From the NCBI GenBank assembly GCA_037074765.1, contig JBAMDO010000564.1, positions 558,001 to 622,000 of the forward strand: a stretch of DNA of 64,000 nucleotides, read 5' to 3'. Both the position numbers and the translations under genes were made by a program. Position 1 is the stretch's first letter, and each line of letters opens with the position of its first letter. Below, in pieces: positions 24,032 through 38,400 of this stretch. This DNA is from Mansonella perstans (lineage: Eukaryota; Nematoda; Chromadorea; Rhabditida; Onchocercidae). The notes below the pieces were generated by a model that made no database searches, had not been told where the DNA came from, and worked only from the letters and a program-made list of their open reading frames with translations.

Positions 24032-26442
24032 AGAATCTTCTAAAACGAAATCAATTATCGACCAAAATTTCTCCACAGATATAATTCATTTCATTAACCG
24101 AAGTATGATAAATTTGTTCCAGTTAGCTGGTGTTGAGACGAAATTCGACGTTCATCGACAAACAGTAACGCATCCATCAGTCAGCGTTACGAATCTTTTG
24201 CCTGGAACTGAATATCAAATTCGAGTTCGAGCTGCCGATCGTTTGCGTACTTTGGGTCCATGGAATGAAAACTTGCTTATATCAAAGACTGAAGGAGAAG
24301 GTCAATGCTACTTATATCAGACTTAATTTATTAACAAATCCTAATTTCCTAATTACTCTTCATACGCTGCAGATCAGAATCTCTTATTTTAGTCTAAATA
24401 AATTCAAAAACATTCACTTGCATTTTTTTCAGCTCCGAGTGAATCAGATGAAATAGAAATCGATTATCGCACAGATTCAGAAATACGCATTACTTGGCAA
24501 CCATATGACGACGAGAGGCTGCAACATTATGAGGTACACTGATATCATTTATTGTATTTATTAATTTTTTCTTGATGCTATTTCTTAGCTTTTATTCAGC
24601 ATCACAATTCCTATTCTGTCTATTTTTTCCCTTCTCGTATCTAAACTTGTTCAGTGACTATAAATTCGGGAAGAATTCAGTGGAATTTTCAAGAATCTCT
24701 TACATATTTCAGTTGACAGCCGTTGAAGTGGATGGTGAGAGTCAGGCGGTCGAACGGGCACGTGTAAGTCCCTTGGCTAACAGTCATATTTTTGTCAGGT
24801 TAAAACCGGACACGCAATATGACATAGGTGTAGTAGCCTTTGTGGATCATGAGCCTAAAATGGTATATAAATTATCTGTTAAAACGGCAGAAATTTCGGG
24901 TGTAGATTGGAAAGAGAAGCCAGTAATTACTCCAGGGGATGCACAACAATTTGCGGTACAGTGGCGGAAACCATTGTTACCTGGTCAAACCATTACCAAA
25001 TTCATCATTGAATATCGTTTACCAAATGAAACTGAGTTGGTTTATTTCTTTAATATCAGTTGCTTCTAAGTTAGAAATTGATGATTTAAATAAAATGAAA
25101 TTTTCTTAAATCGAATAGTATAGTTGAATTCATCAGAGAAGTATGCATTAGGTGTTCTGTTGAACTATTTATAGGATTAGGAAAATGTTGAAGTGTATCA
25201 GTGACAAAATATTAAGATGGAATATAACATTCTTAGAGATAATTTCAGTTTCAACTCAGCTGCTTAAATGGATAAATCTTAATGCTTCAGATGGCGCAAA
25301 TATGATGATTTAATGGTAGATGATGAGACAGATGATTATCATATTGAATTTGATGGAATGTATGATGGATCACTGTATTCATTCCGTATCTTGGCAGTGG
25401 ATGATCAGTTTAAAGCGATTGCTAAAACAACTGAGGTCTGCAATTATACTGCAACTTTCAAATCTTTTGATAATTTTTTTCCGTTTCACGAATTGAAAAT
25501 ACGATATTAACGCTCTAATCCGATCTGTGCTAAATAATTTAAATACTAAAAAAAAGGAAGAAAACAAACGTCTTCAATGAATCATTGGAATTAATATAAA
25601 ATAGTCACCTATTTTTTCCTTTTTTTTCATATTTTATTCAAACTTCTTTAGATCACGCTTGGCTCAGCAGCGTCTAATTCCTGTGCTGGTGATGCTGGTA
25701 TCCCGCAAAATGTACGAACCAGTGTTGTGTCAGAGGCAACTATTCAGTTCACGTGGGAGAAGCCACGTTGCGATGAGACATACGGGCCAATTGACGGTTA
25801 TGAGTACACGGTTACAAACTATTCTTTTTCCTGAATTTTCTCTTGGGTCAATTTAGGAAATGTGTAATTTGAGGGATTAAATTTCACTTCTTTGTACTGA
25901 TAACTAATGGAAAAGTCCTTTCACACTATAGCGGTAATATAAAATAGGACTAATCAAGTGGGAACTAAAATTTTCTTTTGTAAAGCATGTAGAAATATAT
26001 GAAATGAGCTAACGATGCAACTAGAGTTAGCTTCTGCCTGATAATATATTCTTTGACTATTTTATCTTCCATTTAAAAATATATTTTCTGAGAGATATGC
26101 TCACCTTTTTATTTCCTATTTGTTCGCTGTTCAATTTCGGGCTTCATTTTTTTTCAATCCATTTGATCAATTGCGTTGTGATGATTTGTTAAGTTGAATT
26201 GAGTAAAAAGCTATTATCTTGAGATAAGCCGTGAAAATATGAGTACTGCTTTCAGTTTTGGAATATAGAGACAGATATACAGCCTGAAACTGCATCATAT
26301 GTTGGACGGAATACAGTAACATTGGATGACTTAGATCCAGCTACGCGATATGCATTTCGGGTTCGCTCACGTGCTGGACATGGACACAGTTCATGGAGTG
26401 AAATCGTGAATGCTGAAACAGAAGCACATTCTGGATCAAAAG
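22457..26442 (+). other. let-805: let-805 exons 1-10: signal peptide and FN3 domains 1-5
   Basis: Exons: 22457-22523, 22965-23173, 23349-23478, 23720-23829, 24123-24300, 24433-24533, 24713-25035, 25291-25435, 25652-25810, 26256-26442. Exon 1 encodes the signal peptide (core LFVALILIYA). FN3 hallmarks seen: a tryptophan in strand B (VEWEG, MSWEP, ITWQP, VQWRK, FTWEK) and a tyrosine in the LxPxTxY turn (LLPGTEYQIRV, LKPDTQYDIGV, LDPATRYAFRV). The exon 7 donor is set at GA|GTTGGT because only that phase continues into exon 8 and restores the expected YR...EW.KY strand. Confidence 0.85.
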
Positions 26443-29400
26443 GTAATTCTAAAACTGAAGAATAAATATTACTATATTTTTGAATAACCTTTTAATAAAT
26501 ATTGCACAGGTAGTATAAGTTCGATGGATGCAGCTTGTTGAAAAGTAATCAAATATGCAAAAAAATTCAGAGAATAATTGTTGTTATTGCATAAAATAGA
26601 CGATTTGACATTTAACAAGTATGGCATTATTATGAACATTTTAATTTCAACAAATGCACCATAAATTTCATGAAATGTTTCTCATTTTTATTATAAGCAC
26701 TTTTACTAATAAGATTACATCGTTTTCAAACTATTCTTTGTGTAAGGTTACTGTTTGCCTGTTTATCGGGCAATTCCCAGCAATTCATAAAAGTGAAACA
26801 TGTTAGGAAAGAAACCATTTAAGGGCTTTAAATCAATGTGATTATTATTTTACTTACAACTGCTTTGCTAACAAATATTTCAATGATTCTTTAAAGATCG
26901 CTTCTAATATCAATCAACTTTTAATGAATAACCGATTTTAAGTTGCATAAACATGCTCATAGCTTTTTCAATTAAATGACCAGTGCAATTGTTAGAAGCT
27001 TCGTCCGTTTTCTTGATTTCTAAGAATTAAAAAATTTCTCTTCCTATCTCTCTCCTTTTTTCTTTATTTCTTTTCTTCCAGTCAAGACTGTTTCAAAAGA
27101 CTTTCATATTTTTTAATGAAAATATTTGTTGTGGTGATGAAATTAGCGGCAATTAAAAAGAAAGAAACAAATCATCGAATTCAAAAAGTTTCTCCAAAAT
27201 AATTATCTATTAAAAGATGAAACTGACCAACAAAACAATCCTGCAAATTAAAACTTTTTTGATGAAGAATGAAAAGGAACTAGCTCTATTCTTTCATGTG
27301 ATTTATTTATTTGTTGCTCTAATAATGCTATTTTTAACTTTGTAGTAAACTAACATTTAGTATCCACCGATAATGGCGATCCTTATCGGTATCAGGATCA
27401 ATCACCATTAACCACAAATAACACATTGTTATTTTATTCAGTGTTACAACAAACATCAACACCTACATTTCTTCAACGCTCTAAACGACAGCAAAAAGAT
27501 CAAATTACAGGTAATTTAAACAGCAAGCATGTAATGCAAAAATTAGAGAGATGAAATTGAAAAATTGATTCTCAGATTGATTTTTGAATAAAATGTTGAG
27601 AAACTTTCATGTTATCTATTTCAATTTTTTTGTAAATTTCAGAGATCTCTTTCTCACTTTTCTCTTGCTTTCTTTCTCTTACGTCTTTTCGTACTTTTTT
27701 CACTGAAAAAAGATGTAATTTGATGCTTGATTAACAAGAAGCGTATAAACATAACTCACATATTGTCAAAAATGTCATTCATTAATTCATTGCTTTTTCG
27801 CACTTTGGTTGCTAATAACAATTTAATGAAGATGGAATCCGTGTACTTACTTACTTATTTACTTATTTCCTAAAAAATTCGATTTCAAAGTTGAAGATTT
27901 CTAGATTTTCCAAGTTTCTAATTTCTTAAGTTCATTTCATCGCCTTTCTGATTGATAATTGACAATTGGAAAAGGAGAAAGCAAATTGGTATGTGAAGTA
28001 TGTAATTAATATAACTTTTTTTTCATTATCTTCATTTTTATCTTTTTTGTTTCCTCACTGTTTCAGACGACCATAACATATATCAGCTTCGTATCATTTT
28101 GTCACCACCGAAGTCATATTTAGCTTGGACACCATTGCCTGAACATGCTGAAGAAGTCGTCAAATTCAAGTAAATTAATTTTTTGTATCACTTATACGAT
28201 AGTATTCTCACACGGCAGTTTGTCCGTTCAAACTAACATTTAAATTCGACAAAATTCCTGCTACTACTGTAGAATTTATTTAAAATTTATAAATCTGATA
28301 ACAGTATTCTAGGTTATCTTATAAAAAAAGTGCTGGTGATCATTGGACACGTATCATCGAAACACCAGAGTATTTCAAATGTCCGGAAGGAATTGCTGAT
28401 CAGGAAGATTTCTGCTATGATTTGTCTAAACTTTCATTCGGAGTGCAATACACTGCTGATGTAAGTTTGGATTTGTGTTTCATGTAGAAAGAGAGAGAGA
28501 AAAGAAGAAAGCAAAAGGAGAAAAAGTGCTAGCGAAGAGTAACGTTGTCGAAGAGATTCTGTGCTATTACACAAACTGTAAATCATTTTACAATAATTTC
28601 AGCTAATATATCAATTAGAAAATGGTGAATGGACAACACACGGCAGCCCGTTGTTCTTCATTCTTGTTGAAGCTGGTATCGTTTAAAATTCCTGTCTAAT
28701 TAAACTAATTAGACCTGACCTGTCACCGTTCGTCACTATTCTTTGTATGCTATTATGCGCATGCAGTTCGTTCCTGGAAAGCGAGCATGCTACTTGTTTC
28801 TGCTATTTTTTCTATCTTTATGAGCAACCCACAAAAGCATTACTGGTAGCTGCAGCCTTAAAATTTGTCAACCTATACAGTGCTTTCTTGAAATCCTTTA
28901 TGAAAACTTCACTTCATGGTTGTGAAATGATTTCAAATTTTTCGACTGCAGATGAAACGGATGCTTCGAATTATTTTTATTTTTTTTTGGTGGTGGTTCG
29001 AAGATGTCCATTTCAGGGGAACCATCTGTACCGGCATCACCGCACAATCTTCGGATCAACCCTCATGATTCATACAGCATTGAGCTTCATTGGTTACCAC
29101 CCCTAAACACGAAGCACATTCCTTTTTATCAGGCACCATTTTCTCTTCTTTCAATGTTCCATTTGCACAAGTACTATTTTTGCATGATATATGTTTCTCT
29201 GCATATTCTCGGATTATTTTTCTATTTGGGACATTTTATTTTTATCTAAAAGTCGTTGTCTTATAGTTAAAATGAAGCACCGTTTTTTCTCTTTTTTTTG
29301 CAGAAAACGAATGAAAAAAGTGAATCTGAAATTAGTTCGGTTGTCTTAATTAGTCGGTTCAATTTAGATTGAAATAGAAGATCTGCAAACAAGAAAAGTG

Positions 29401-32400
29401 CGAACTGAACGGGTACCAGGGTCATTCTTCTCTACTGTCTTTAGTCAATTGTCGCAAGATTCTGTCTACAATATTTCCGTCCGTGCTGTGACTGAATTTG
29501 GTGAACTGGGCGCACCCGTATTCGAGGTTTTTTCTCTACGTGGCCCGGGGTCGTCGGATCGTGCGGTATCTGACAGAGAATTAGAGTTGAAACAACAAAT
29601 GGAACAAGAACGTAGACGTAACAGGATAAAAGAATGCCAGCGTAGAAGATTACAAATGGAACACGACAGGTTAAATAAGGAACGTGAACGTAACCGAATT
29701 GTACATGAACACGAGCGTGCTCGACAGCATCTAAAATATGAACATGCCGCTCGAACAAGAGAACAGCAGCAACAAGAACGTGAACTAGAACGTATGAAGC
29801 TGCGTGAACGGCAGCAGTGGAAGAAAGAAAAGGAACGTAATCATCAACTAATTCATCAAAAGATAGATATGGAACAAAGATGGAGTTCAACACGAGGACT
29901 TCACCAACAAGAAGAGCAAGTACCGTTAGAACAAGAACTTATTGAGCAAGTTCAAGTATTTCCGAAAAGGAATAACGAACGAGGTGAGAGGACGTTACAA
30001 CGAACATGCTGAATGTGTGATTGCTAACACATTTAACAAACGCTGATAAAAAATTTCAGTGATTTAACTCGATGACAAATACTTTTTTCCTTTGTAAAGC
30101 TTACGTTGATGAACTCCTGTCCTTTTTTTCAGAGCCTATGAACGAATATAGATGGCATTCTTTCTTCTGAAACTTCGAGAGTGAATTAAACAAAGTGTGG
30201 TACTAAAATATGGCTTACTTATTGCATTACAGCATGCATTTCTAGCATTTTTCCTATCGCTGCATGCTTATTCACACACTTTTACAATTTTTGCACAAGT
30301 TTAGCATATTTTAACTTATCAAAGTTATTTTTTAATGAATTTTGCTACTATTTTAAACTAAATGAGAAAGTGATTTATTATTTGAATAACTTAATGGTTA
30401 CTTAGATGGCATATCAAAATCGCTTCTTAATATCGATAAACCACGTATCGAGCAGCGTGGTTCACGTATTCTACTCTATTGGACTGTTAGTGGTGATATG
30501 TCAAATGTCGTGGCCTTTAAGGTTTGTTGTAATTCATTAGGAAAAATCGTTGCAGTTCTAGTAAGCGACAGATGATTTTTATTAGACAGCAATGACATAT
30601 TTGTTTAGATAATCAAAACAGCGTTTTGCTTCAGTGGTCAATTGACTGTAAAACGAAATTATTCTCTTTTTGAATTTTCAGATCGATCTTCGTTCAAATT
30701 CAGATAGTGATTGGCGACATTTTGATGGTTACATTTCTTATTCACCATCAGAAATTCATTATCGACAGGAATTAACTAATCTAGAAATCAACAAATACTA
30801 CTATGTTAAAGTCTCAGCTATTGATCAGTCTCAACGCATTCTTGCTACCTCAGAAGCGACCAGCTTTACTGTTCATTGTCAGGGTATGTTTTTAATGCAT
30901 TAATTACATCACGATATCATAGGAAGACATCCATAGAGTATTCTGCAACATTCTGCATGTAATTCTGATTAAAAATCCCCTACTTAACTGATTTCAAGTA
31001 TGATATATTGTGTGAGGGAGAACTTTGTTCATTAGTTTCTCGAAACTCACTATTTGCAACATCATTTCCTCTCTTGCACTTCCAATTTTGCATGATTTGA
31101 TTTTTACCTATTATCGGATATTATCGTTTTCGTATATCGAATATTCTTTCAGTACCCAGTAGCTCACCTCAGAATTTACGATTGGAAACTGTCTCCGAAG
31201 GGATTCAACTCACTTGGGATTGGTCAGATCAGGAGAATCATGAATGTGAACCATATTTTCTAATAACAGGATATCAAAGCGGGATACCGTTTTCGGAACG
31301 AGTTGCGGGCGGACAACGTCAATTCACTTTCAAAAATGGGGTCGCTGGCGAATGGCATTTGGAAATGCGTGCCGGTAATCGTGCCGGAACTGGACCTAGT
31401 AGTGCACCTGTAAATCTGGAAAGTACTTCGAAAGGTATTGTTCAAATTTTGGATTAATTTCAAGCGGAATTGGGAGTTATTAACTTACAAGCAGGGTGTT
31501 TGTGAAAAATGCTTTGGGTTAGGAATGTACAATCATGCACAATTTTCGGCTTAAGAGCCGAAAAATGCCTCTGGTAAGCACTGGAGATTTGTTGAAAATC
31601 AATTTTAAAAATATCTCAGGTTTCTATTCGCATTTACACACAGTTCAGTCATCAAGTTTTAATGTATGCTAATTCAAATTAATATCACATGCCTTTGATA
31701 ATTTGATAAAACTTTGAAAAGTTTCGACTTTTTCACAGTCATCAATTCCTGATTCTTGATATGTGGTTTCTTGCTAACATTCTTCCGATATCTTTTATTT
31801 TATTTCAAGACTATTAATAGTTTGATGAAGAGTGGTTTACGCAAACAAACAGAAAAATAACAACTGTGAAATCATTTGAAGGTAAGACAGATGAGTATCA
31901 CTGAACGAAATGCTATCAGTTCAGAGATCAATATGAAATCAAATGATGTCATGGAATTATAAATTAAGCCAATTATTTCAAGCTGTTTCGTATCTACTGA
32001 TCTTTTTTGACCTATTCTGCAACTGTAGATGTGAACGCAGCAAGAAATAATATCTTTCAGTAATTTAGCTCTTGTTATTGTTAAGTTATGTGTTCCCATT
32101 TTAGTATCCAAAGGTCTTCGTGTTCTACGTAGTATCTGTGATCCACGTATAGACTTCTGGTGTCGTTCACCGGATGAAAATTACGATATTGCTATTTCTC
32201 GTCATCCTAATGAAGGTTTGATTCCGTGTGCTGTGCCGTAATGAAATTGATGTTATGCTTCTTTTATCCTCTGTTTAAATCAAATAACTCCTTATCCTAA
32301 GCAATCATCTGTTTTTCAATGGAATTTCTTACCTGAATTCTTTCCGATTTTAAATTTATGCAGTTCTTTTGTTCATTTTTGCACAACTGGAACAATCAAT

Positions 32401-35400
32401 ACTGGCTTGGCTGCACTAATTAGTGCTCATCCTCAAGCTTGAGCATTTTTTTTTTGTCTTTGATTAATGATCTACTTGTAACAAGACATTCACAGTGTCG
32501 AATATCACTTGATCAAGGATAATATTTGGTCGGTAAAACTCATTTACCATTCAAATATGTTCTACATGCTTGTATTCATTCACCTGTGTGAGCACGGCAC
32601 CATTGACCTAGAACTCAAGTGAGAAAGCTCAGTAGTGCTCAACAAATATCTACGATTCCTTCGGTTTCAATTCCTTTGTGAAAATTTCTTCCAAATTCTA
32701 TTCAAATAGACACCAAAGAATTAGAAACTTTATATGGTTTGAAAATCACTACTGCCATATTAGCATTTCAAAGTTGCTCTCATTTATAGAGTGTTTTTAT
32801 GATTTTTTCTAGAATGACCATTTTACTCGGTATTATTTAATCTGCTTTTTCATCAAATAATTAAACTGATTATTCTGGGATTTCACTTCGGTTATGCTCC
32901 TTAGGAATGAGCATGATATCTTAGCTATGATATTTTAGATATGGTCTAATAATGGCATGATGTTATATATGATATAGTATTGATTTATATAACATTGTTT
33001 TTTGTTTTTTATGCTATGCATGCCGATATTTTTAAACTTTTGTAAACTGCAAAAAGCTCCTAATTTGCAAATTTCAGAACTTATCTCGAATCTACGTGTG
33101 TCGGCACGTGATGGCGATTTATCCGTTGAATGGGACAGTGAAGGTACTATTCATGGTGTTTTCGGTTATCGCATACAGTATCGAACAGATAATACTGGTT
33201 GGACTTCTTATGGGTGATTTCTTTATTGCATAATTTGTTAATGGTTATTTGGCAATGAAAGAAGGAATGAAATTGTGTTGTCCACTTCTACAGTATTCAC
33301 AAAATGATCAAATATGGATCAGTTAAGATCAGCAGAGACTTTTTTAAGTAAAAATTTTTATTTTGAAGAAATTTTATGGTACCTAAGCGTTTTGTCATTC
33401 TTTTTTCAGTCAGATTGTACCGTATGTGGGTGATAACAAACATTATGTGCAACAGTTAACAGGTCTGCAGCAAGGTAGTATGTATCACATCCACATTCAA
33501 GTGCTTGATAGAAATTCTTATGTTATGTATACCAGTCCGGAAGTATCAGCAAGAACCATTTGTTCTGGTATGATTTTGAAACTTTTTTCTATATAAATTA
33601 TCTTAGATTCTTTGATGTTAAATGCATATTTTTATTTTAAGACAGCTTGCTGAATCTACTTTGATCAAACTTATAAAAACTATTAGTTATAAGCCTATCA
33701 CTGTAAATCTCTCTACTTCATTATACTCTTTTCGAGTTTGAAAATCTATTTTAATCTGAAACGGCTTTTGCAAGGCTTATATGGCCTTTGCAATTTTTCC
33801 ATGGTCATATATACAGAAGGTGTTTGCTTGTATGCATGGGTGTGTATGGGTCTGTGTCTGTGTCTTTACTATTTTTTTGATTCCAAATTAATCTTCTTAT
33901 TGACGCTAATCCAAGCAGCAACAACAACAGGAGGACATCAGCGCTATGCTATATCGTCATCAACCACGATCACTAATTTTCTTTTTTCATATAGCCTTAG
34001 AAAGCTCTACAGATTAGTACCGAAGATTGAATATGAATATAACTAAAATAAATCTCTCATAACAGTCATTTTAAATTAAATTTTTTGACTATTAAGCTTC
34101 AAGACCAACAATCTCGTAATTTAGCACCAACTCATCCTCCATCGCATCTGCAAATGCAAGCTGCTGATCCTCGCCATATTCGGATCAGTTGGGCTCAACC
34201 ACCACAAAGTACCTGGCAGTGCAGCGACATACAGGTCGAACTTGAGATAATGGAACCTCAAGGTATTCCGCCAGTGTTTCTGAATGGATATCAGACATCT
34301 CATGTATTAGATTCGGAGGCAAATCAGCAGTGGTCTGTTCGAATCCGTACAAAGAATTCAGCTGGTACATCAGCATGGTCACAGATTGCTTCTGTTCGAA
34401 CACCACCTATTGGTGAATTGATTATTGGGCCATCAGTGAGCTATCGACACGGAATTCCGGTTCTTACATGGACAAGCAAAGAGCGAGTAGATGATCTAAT
34501 CCGAGCTTATGTAATTGAATATCGAACTTCGGTCGATACAGCTTGGAAAAGGCTCCGTGAACAAGTATGATACTTTGTATACATTTGAATATTTTGGTTT
34601 CTTAAATGTCAACTTTACGCCTTAGATTTTGAGCTCTCAGCAACACTTGATATAAATGCGCTGTCACTCAGGTGCCATACACAGGCTGGCAACGACCTTA
34701 CAGCACCGATCTCAGTGAACTGCCTGCTGGTCACAATTATCAGATTCGAATTCATGCAGTGGATGCTAACAATGGCATTGCTTACACATCATCAGCAGTT
34801 AACGTTCAAACGAAGATGAAATGTTCAGCACCACTTCGTGTACCATTTGATGTACAAGCAACTTCACTTGGTCCTACGCAAATCCGTTTATCCTGGAAGG
34901 TTACTTTTTACAGGATACAATGGCATTGTTTGTCTCTAGAGAGATTTACAAATATATGTACGAAATTATCGTTCATTTTGAAGAAAATGCAATTTATCCA
35001 TTATTATCCATTTAACTCATCTTGTTTCAAATTTTTTTTTTGAGTCCGTTGTGATTCTACAGTGTAATTGGTCAGGAAATATGCCACAAAATACATAGCG
35101 CAAGAAATATCAGATTTTAAAATGATGGTTATGTTTCAGGCATTGCACGAGTCAGAATGGAATTGCAATCGGTTATGGTACGTCGTAAAATACAGTACTC
35201 CACACAATCAAGGCTTCAGAAACTTGACACATGGTGAAAACTACATAATTTTCGATTCTGAACCATACACGCAATGGACCTTCGAGGTACAAGCTGCTAA
35301 TCCAGCGGGTGAAACGCAATGGTCACATCCAGTTACTGTTCAAACAGAAGGAACAGGTATAATAAAAATTCCAAAAAAAAGCATTCTATTGAAAAATATT

Positions 35401-38400
35401 GAGACAAAAAAGCTTTCTAAGTTACTTTTCTTTCCCAAATTAAGCACTTTTATGAGGTCTTTTTTTTTTAAGGGTAATATTTTCAAAGTTATTTCTCTTG
35501 AATTAGCGTATTCCTTCCTATTTTTTCTAGCACCTGGACCGATTTCGGATTTACGCATTTATTCACAATCATCGGATACACTTCAGCTTTCCTGGAGACA
35601 ACCGCAGAACCCTTATGGACAAATTACAGGTTACGAAGTGACATATCAGTTATTATCAAAGTGAGTTATTTGATCATCATTTAAAAACCCAAAAGTCTAT
35701 AAATACCCATGCATGGTTCAAAACCATACTTAACTTACGGATATTTGGTCATGTCAGCTAAAATTCACTTCAATTATTTTTCAAATACTTCAAGTAGAAT
35801 TGTTCAGTGAATGAGAGTAATTTCAGAGGTATGTGTGATCAAGTAACAGAAAGACCTATAACAGTGAAAAGTGATAAGCCTTCATTTACCATTCGAGGTT
35901 TATTACCACATTCAAAATATCGTATTTCTGTTGCTGCAAAAACAAATATTGCTGGTGAGACTTCTCATTCATATTTTGATCTTAATGGGTACTCCTGCTT
36001 GAATTCTGTTTACATTGCTTTAAATATTATTGAAATCTGCCTATATCATTGCGATACTGTAATTTAAACATTTGCAAGAAAAAAGATTGACTGAGAATTT
36101 GCTTTTTTTATAAAAAATCTGGAGTAAAATTTTAGGGAAACGTATAAGTCAGGAAGTGCAAACTGATGAAGCTGCACCAAGTGGTGCTCCAATCTATATC
36201 CGTGTAACGAATGTTCTACCCACTGAAGTAGCAGTGGTTTGGCAGGCACCTGCATGTTTGCAAACAAATGGTGAAATAACGGAATACGAGTTTGAAGCAA
36301 CACCTTTGGAACGGCATGATCATAAAGTTGATCGTGAAATCAAACAGGTCGTCAGAGGTACCAGAACCAGAATCACTGGTCTTTCACCATATACGAAGTA
36401 TTTGGTGCGGATACGAGCATTTACACGAAAAGGACCAGGACCTTGGTCGGAACCGGTTCAGTTCCAGACTGCTGCTAGACCTGATGTACGTTTGACTCAG
36501 AAGACTGCATTCAATTCGTAAATCTCTGAACTCATTTTTCTGGTAAAATTTATTTTGTTTTTTAGATTCCAGCACCGCCGATGGTTCGGATTCTAAGTAC
36601 CGGAACGAATAACGCAGATTTGGTTTGGCAAGAGCCTCGCTCGTCGTTTGGTTTAATCGACAAGTACAAATGCAGATATGCAGTAGCGGGTACCAAGCAA
36701 TATCAGGAGCGAGAGTTCCCCTCATATAATCCATGTAGTGAGGAAATCGTTCGTATGCAGCAGTTATCGCCATCACCAAATGGAGCGAAATTACACTGTG
36801 GTAGAATTGATGGTTTGCAGCACGAGAAGCAATACACATTCATGGTTTGAATTTTGAAATATTTAAATCTTTTTAAAACAATATTCGATCACGAATAGCC
36901 TTTTTGTATCATTTCGATTGCTTTACTAAACATAACTGCTTATTCACGATGAAATGATACAACGATTATATTATAGATGTCAGCCGGTGATCGGAGTGGT
37001 ACCTGGTCTCCGTGGAGCGAGCCTCAAGTTGGCCACATTAGTGAAGGTCCTGTTCAAGTTATTTCATTGAACAAGTTAGGCGGAAAAGCGAATAGTGTCT
37101 TAATTGGATGGAATGTGCGCCCTATTGATGCATCTCGTGTTGTCGGTTACCGAATTCACGTGACACCTATGATGCAACATGATGCTAAGTCAATATCATT
37201 TACGGTTGATAGATCTACACTGCAGTACAATGTCGATAATTTGTCACCTAATACGCGTTACAATGTAACCGTGGATGCTACTACCGATGGAACTCACTAT
37301 CATCCAGGTACATCGATCGAAGTGCATACTGATTCAGTACCATTAAGTGGTTCAATGGATGCTCCACGTGTAATTGAAGAGCAAGCAACCTCAGTGACTT
37401 TGGAATGGAATGCGCCAGATGGTGATGCAAGCGGATTCATCATTGAATATTTTCTTGGTGATGGCATATGGCAGCAGTACAGCCGTCGAATTCCGGCATA
37501 TCCTGGACGCCGTGTATACACTGCTCAGGTTGATCAGGTACCAAATTTTCATGCATTTTCATTAATTTGCAGTATTTACTAGCAACTTTTTGCATGTGAA
37601 TATGATAATGGAGTTATTAAGGGCGCTGATTCGAAGTGCTGCTTACTTTTACATTTCAAATTGAGATCTAAAAATATTATTGAATTCAAGAAGTGTTATA
37701 TGAAATTCAAAATGAATTTACTTACAAAAACACTAAAAATTCTTTTGCTCTTTGCAGTTTTTCCGTTTCAGCTCCCAACAAATAGCGTAGTGGATTTTCG
37801 GATACGCGCTGTATCACTGCAAAATGAACAATCCCCTCCGAGTCCAGAAGTTCGAGCTCGTACACGGTGTTCGACACCACCGGCACCACCACAAGGCATT
37901 CGTTTGGAGGCCCCATCCACTAATGAAGTTCGAGTTTCGTGGGCTCAACCGGCCAAAGACACATGGCAGTGTGATCAACTAAACTACGATCTTGCTTACC
38001 GAGCAGGTGAGCAAGCAGAGCGAATCGTGCCAGTACCAGGAGATCAGACCTATTATACTTTTCCGTCGGAAGCCAATACTCGTTGGGCTGTTAAACTAAG
38101 ATGCACCAATCAGGTAGGGTCAAGTCCATGGAGTTCAGAACAGGTGATAACTACTCGGCAAGGAATCCCGGGTCCAGTTCGAGATCTGCGCTTGCGTGCT
38201 AAAAGCCCCAACGAAGTACATGTACAATGGCTTTCACCGTTGGTACAGCGTGGTTCTATTGTCGGTTATGATATTAGCTATCGGTTGAAACATCGATTGG
38301 CTTGTCCGGACGAAGAACCACGTGACGTCAGTCGTGATTTCGTGACTGTCTACAACCACAAAGATTTGGAATATACACTAACTGGATTGCTACCTTTTTC

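Noticed and set aside
25659..25856. Alternative frame overlapping exon 9
   Set aside because: The exon 9 frame joins in phase on both sides and reads as FN3; this one does neither.
29441..29893. Minus-strand 150-codon frame opposite the charged helix
   Set aside because: Mirror of the skewed codon use on the plus strand, where the frame is continuous with FN3 coding sequence.
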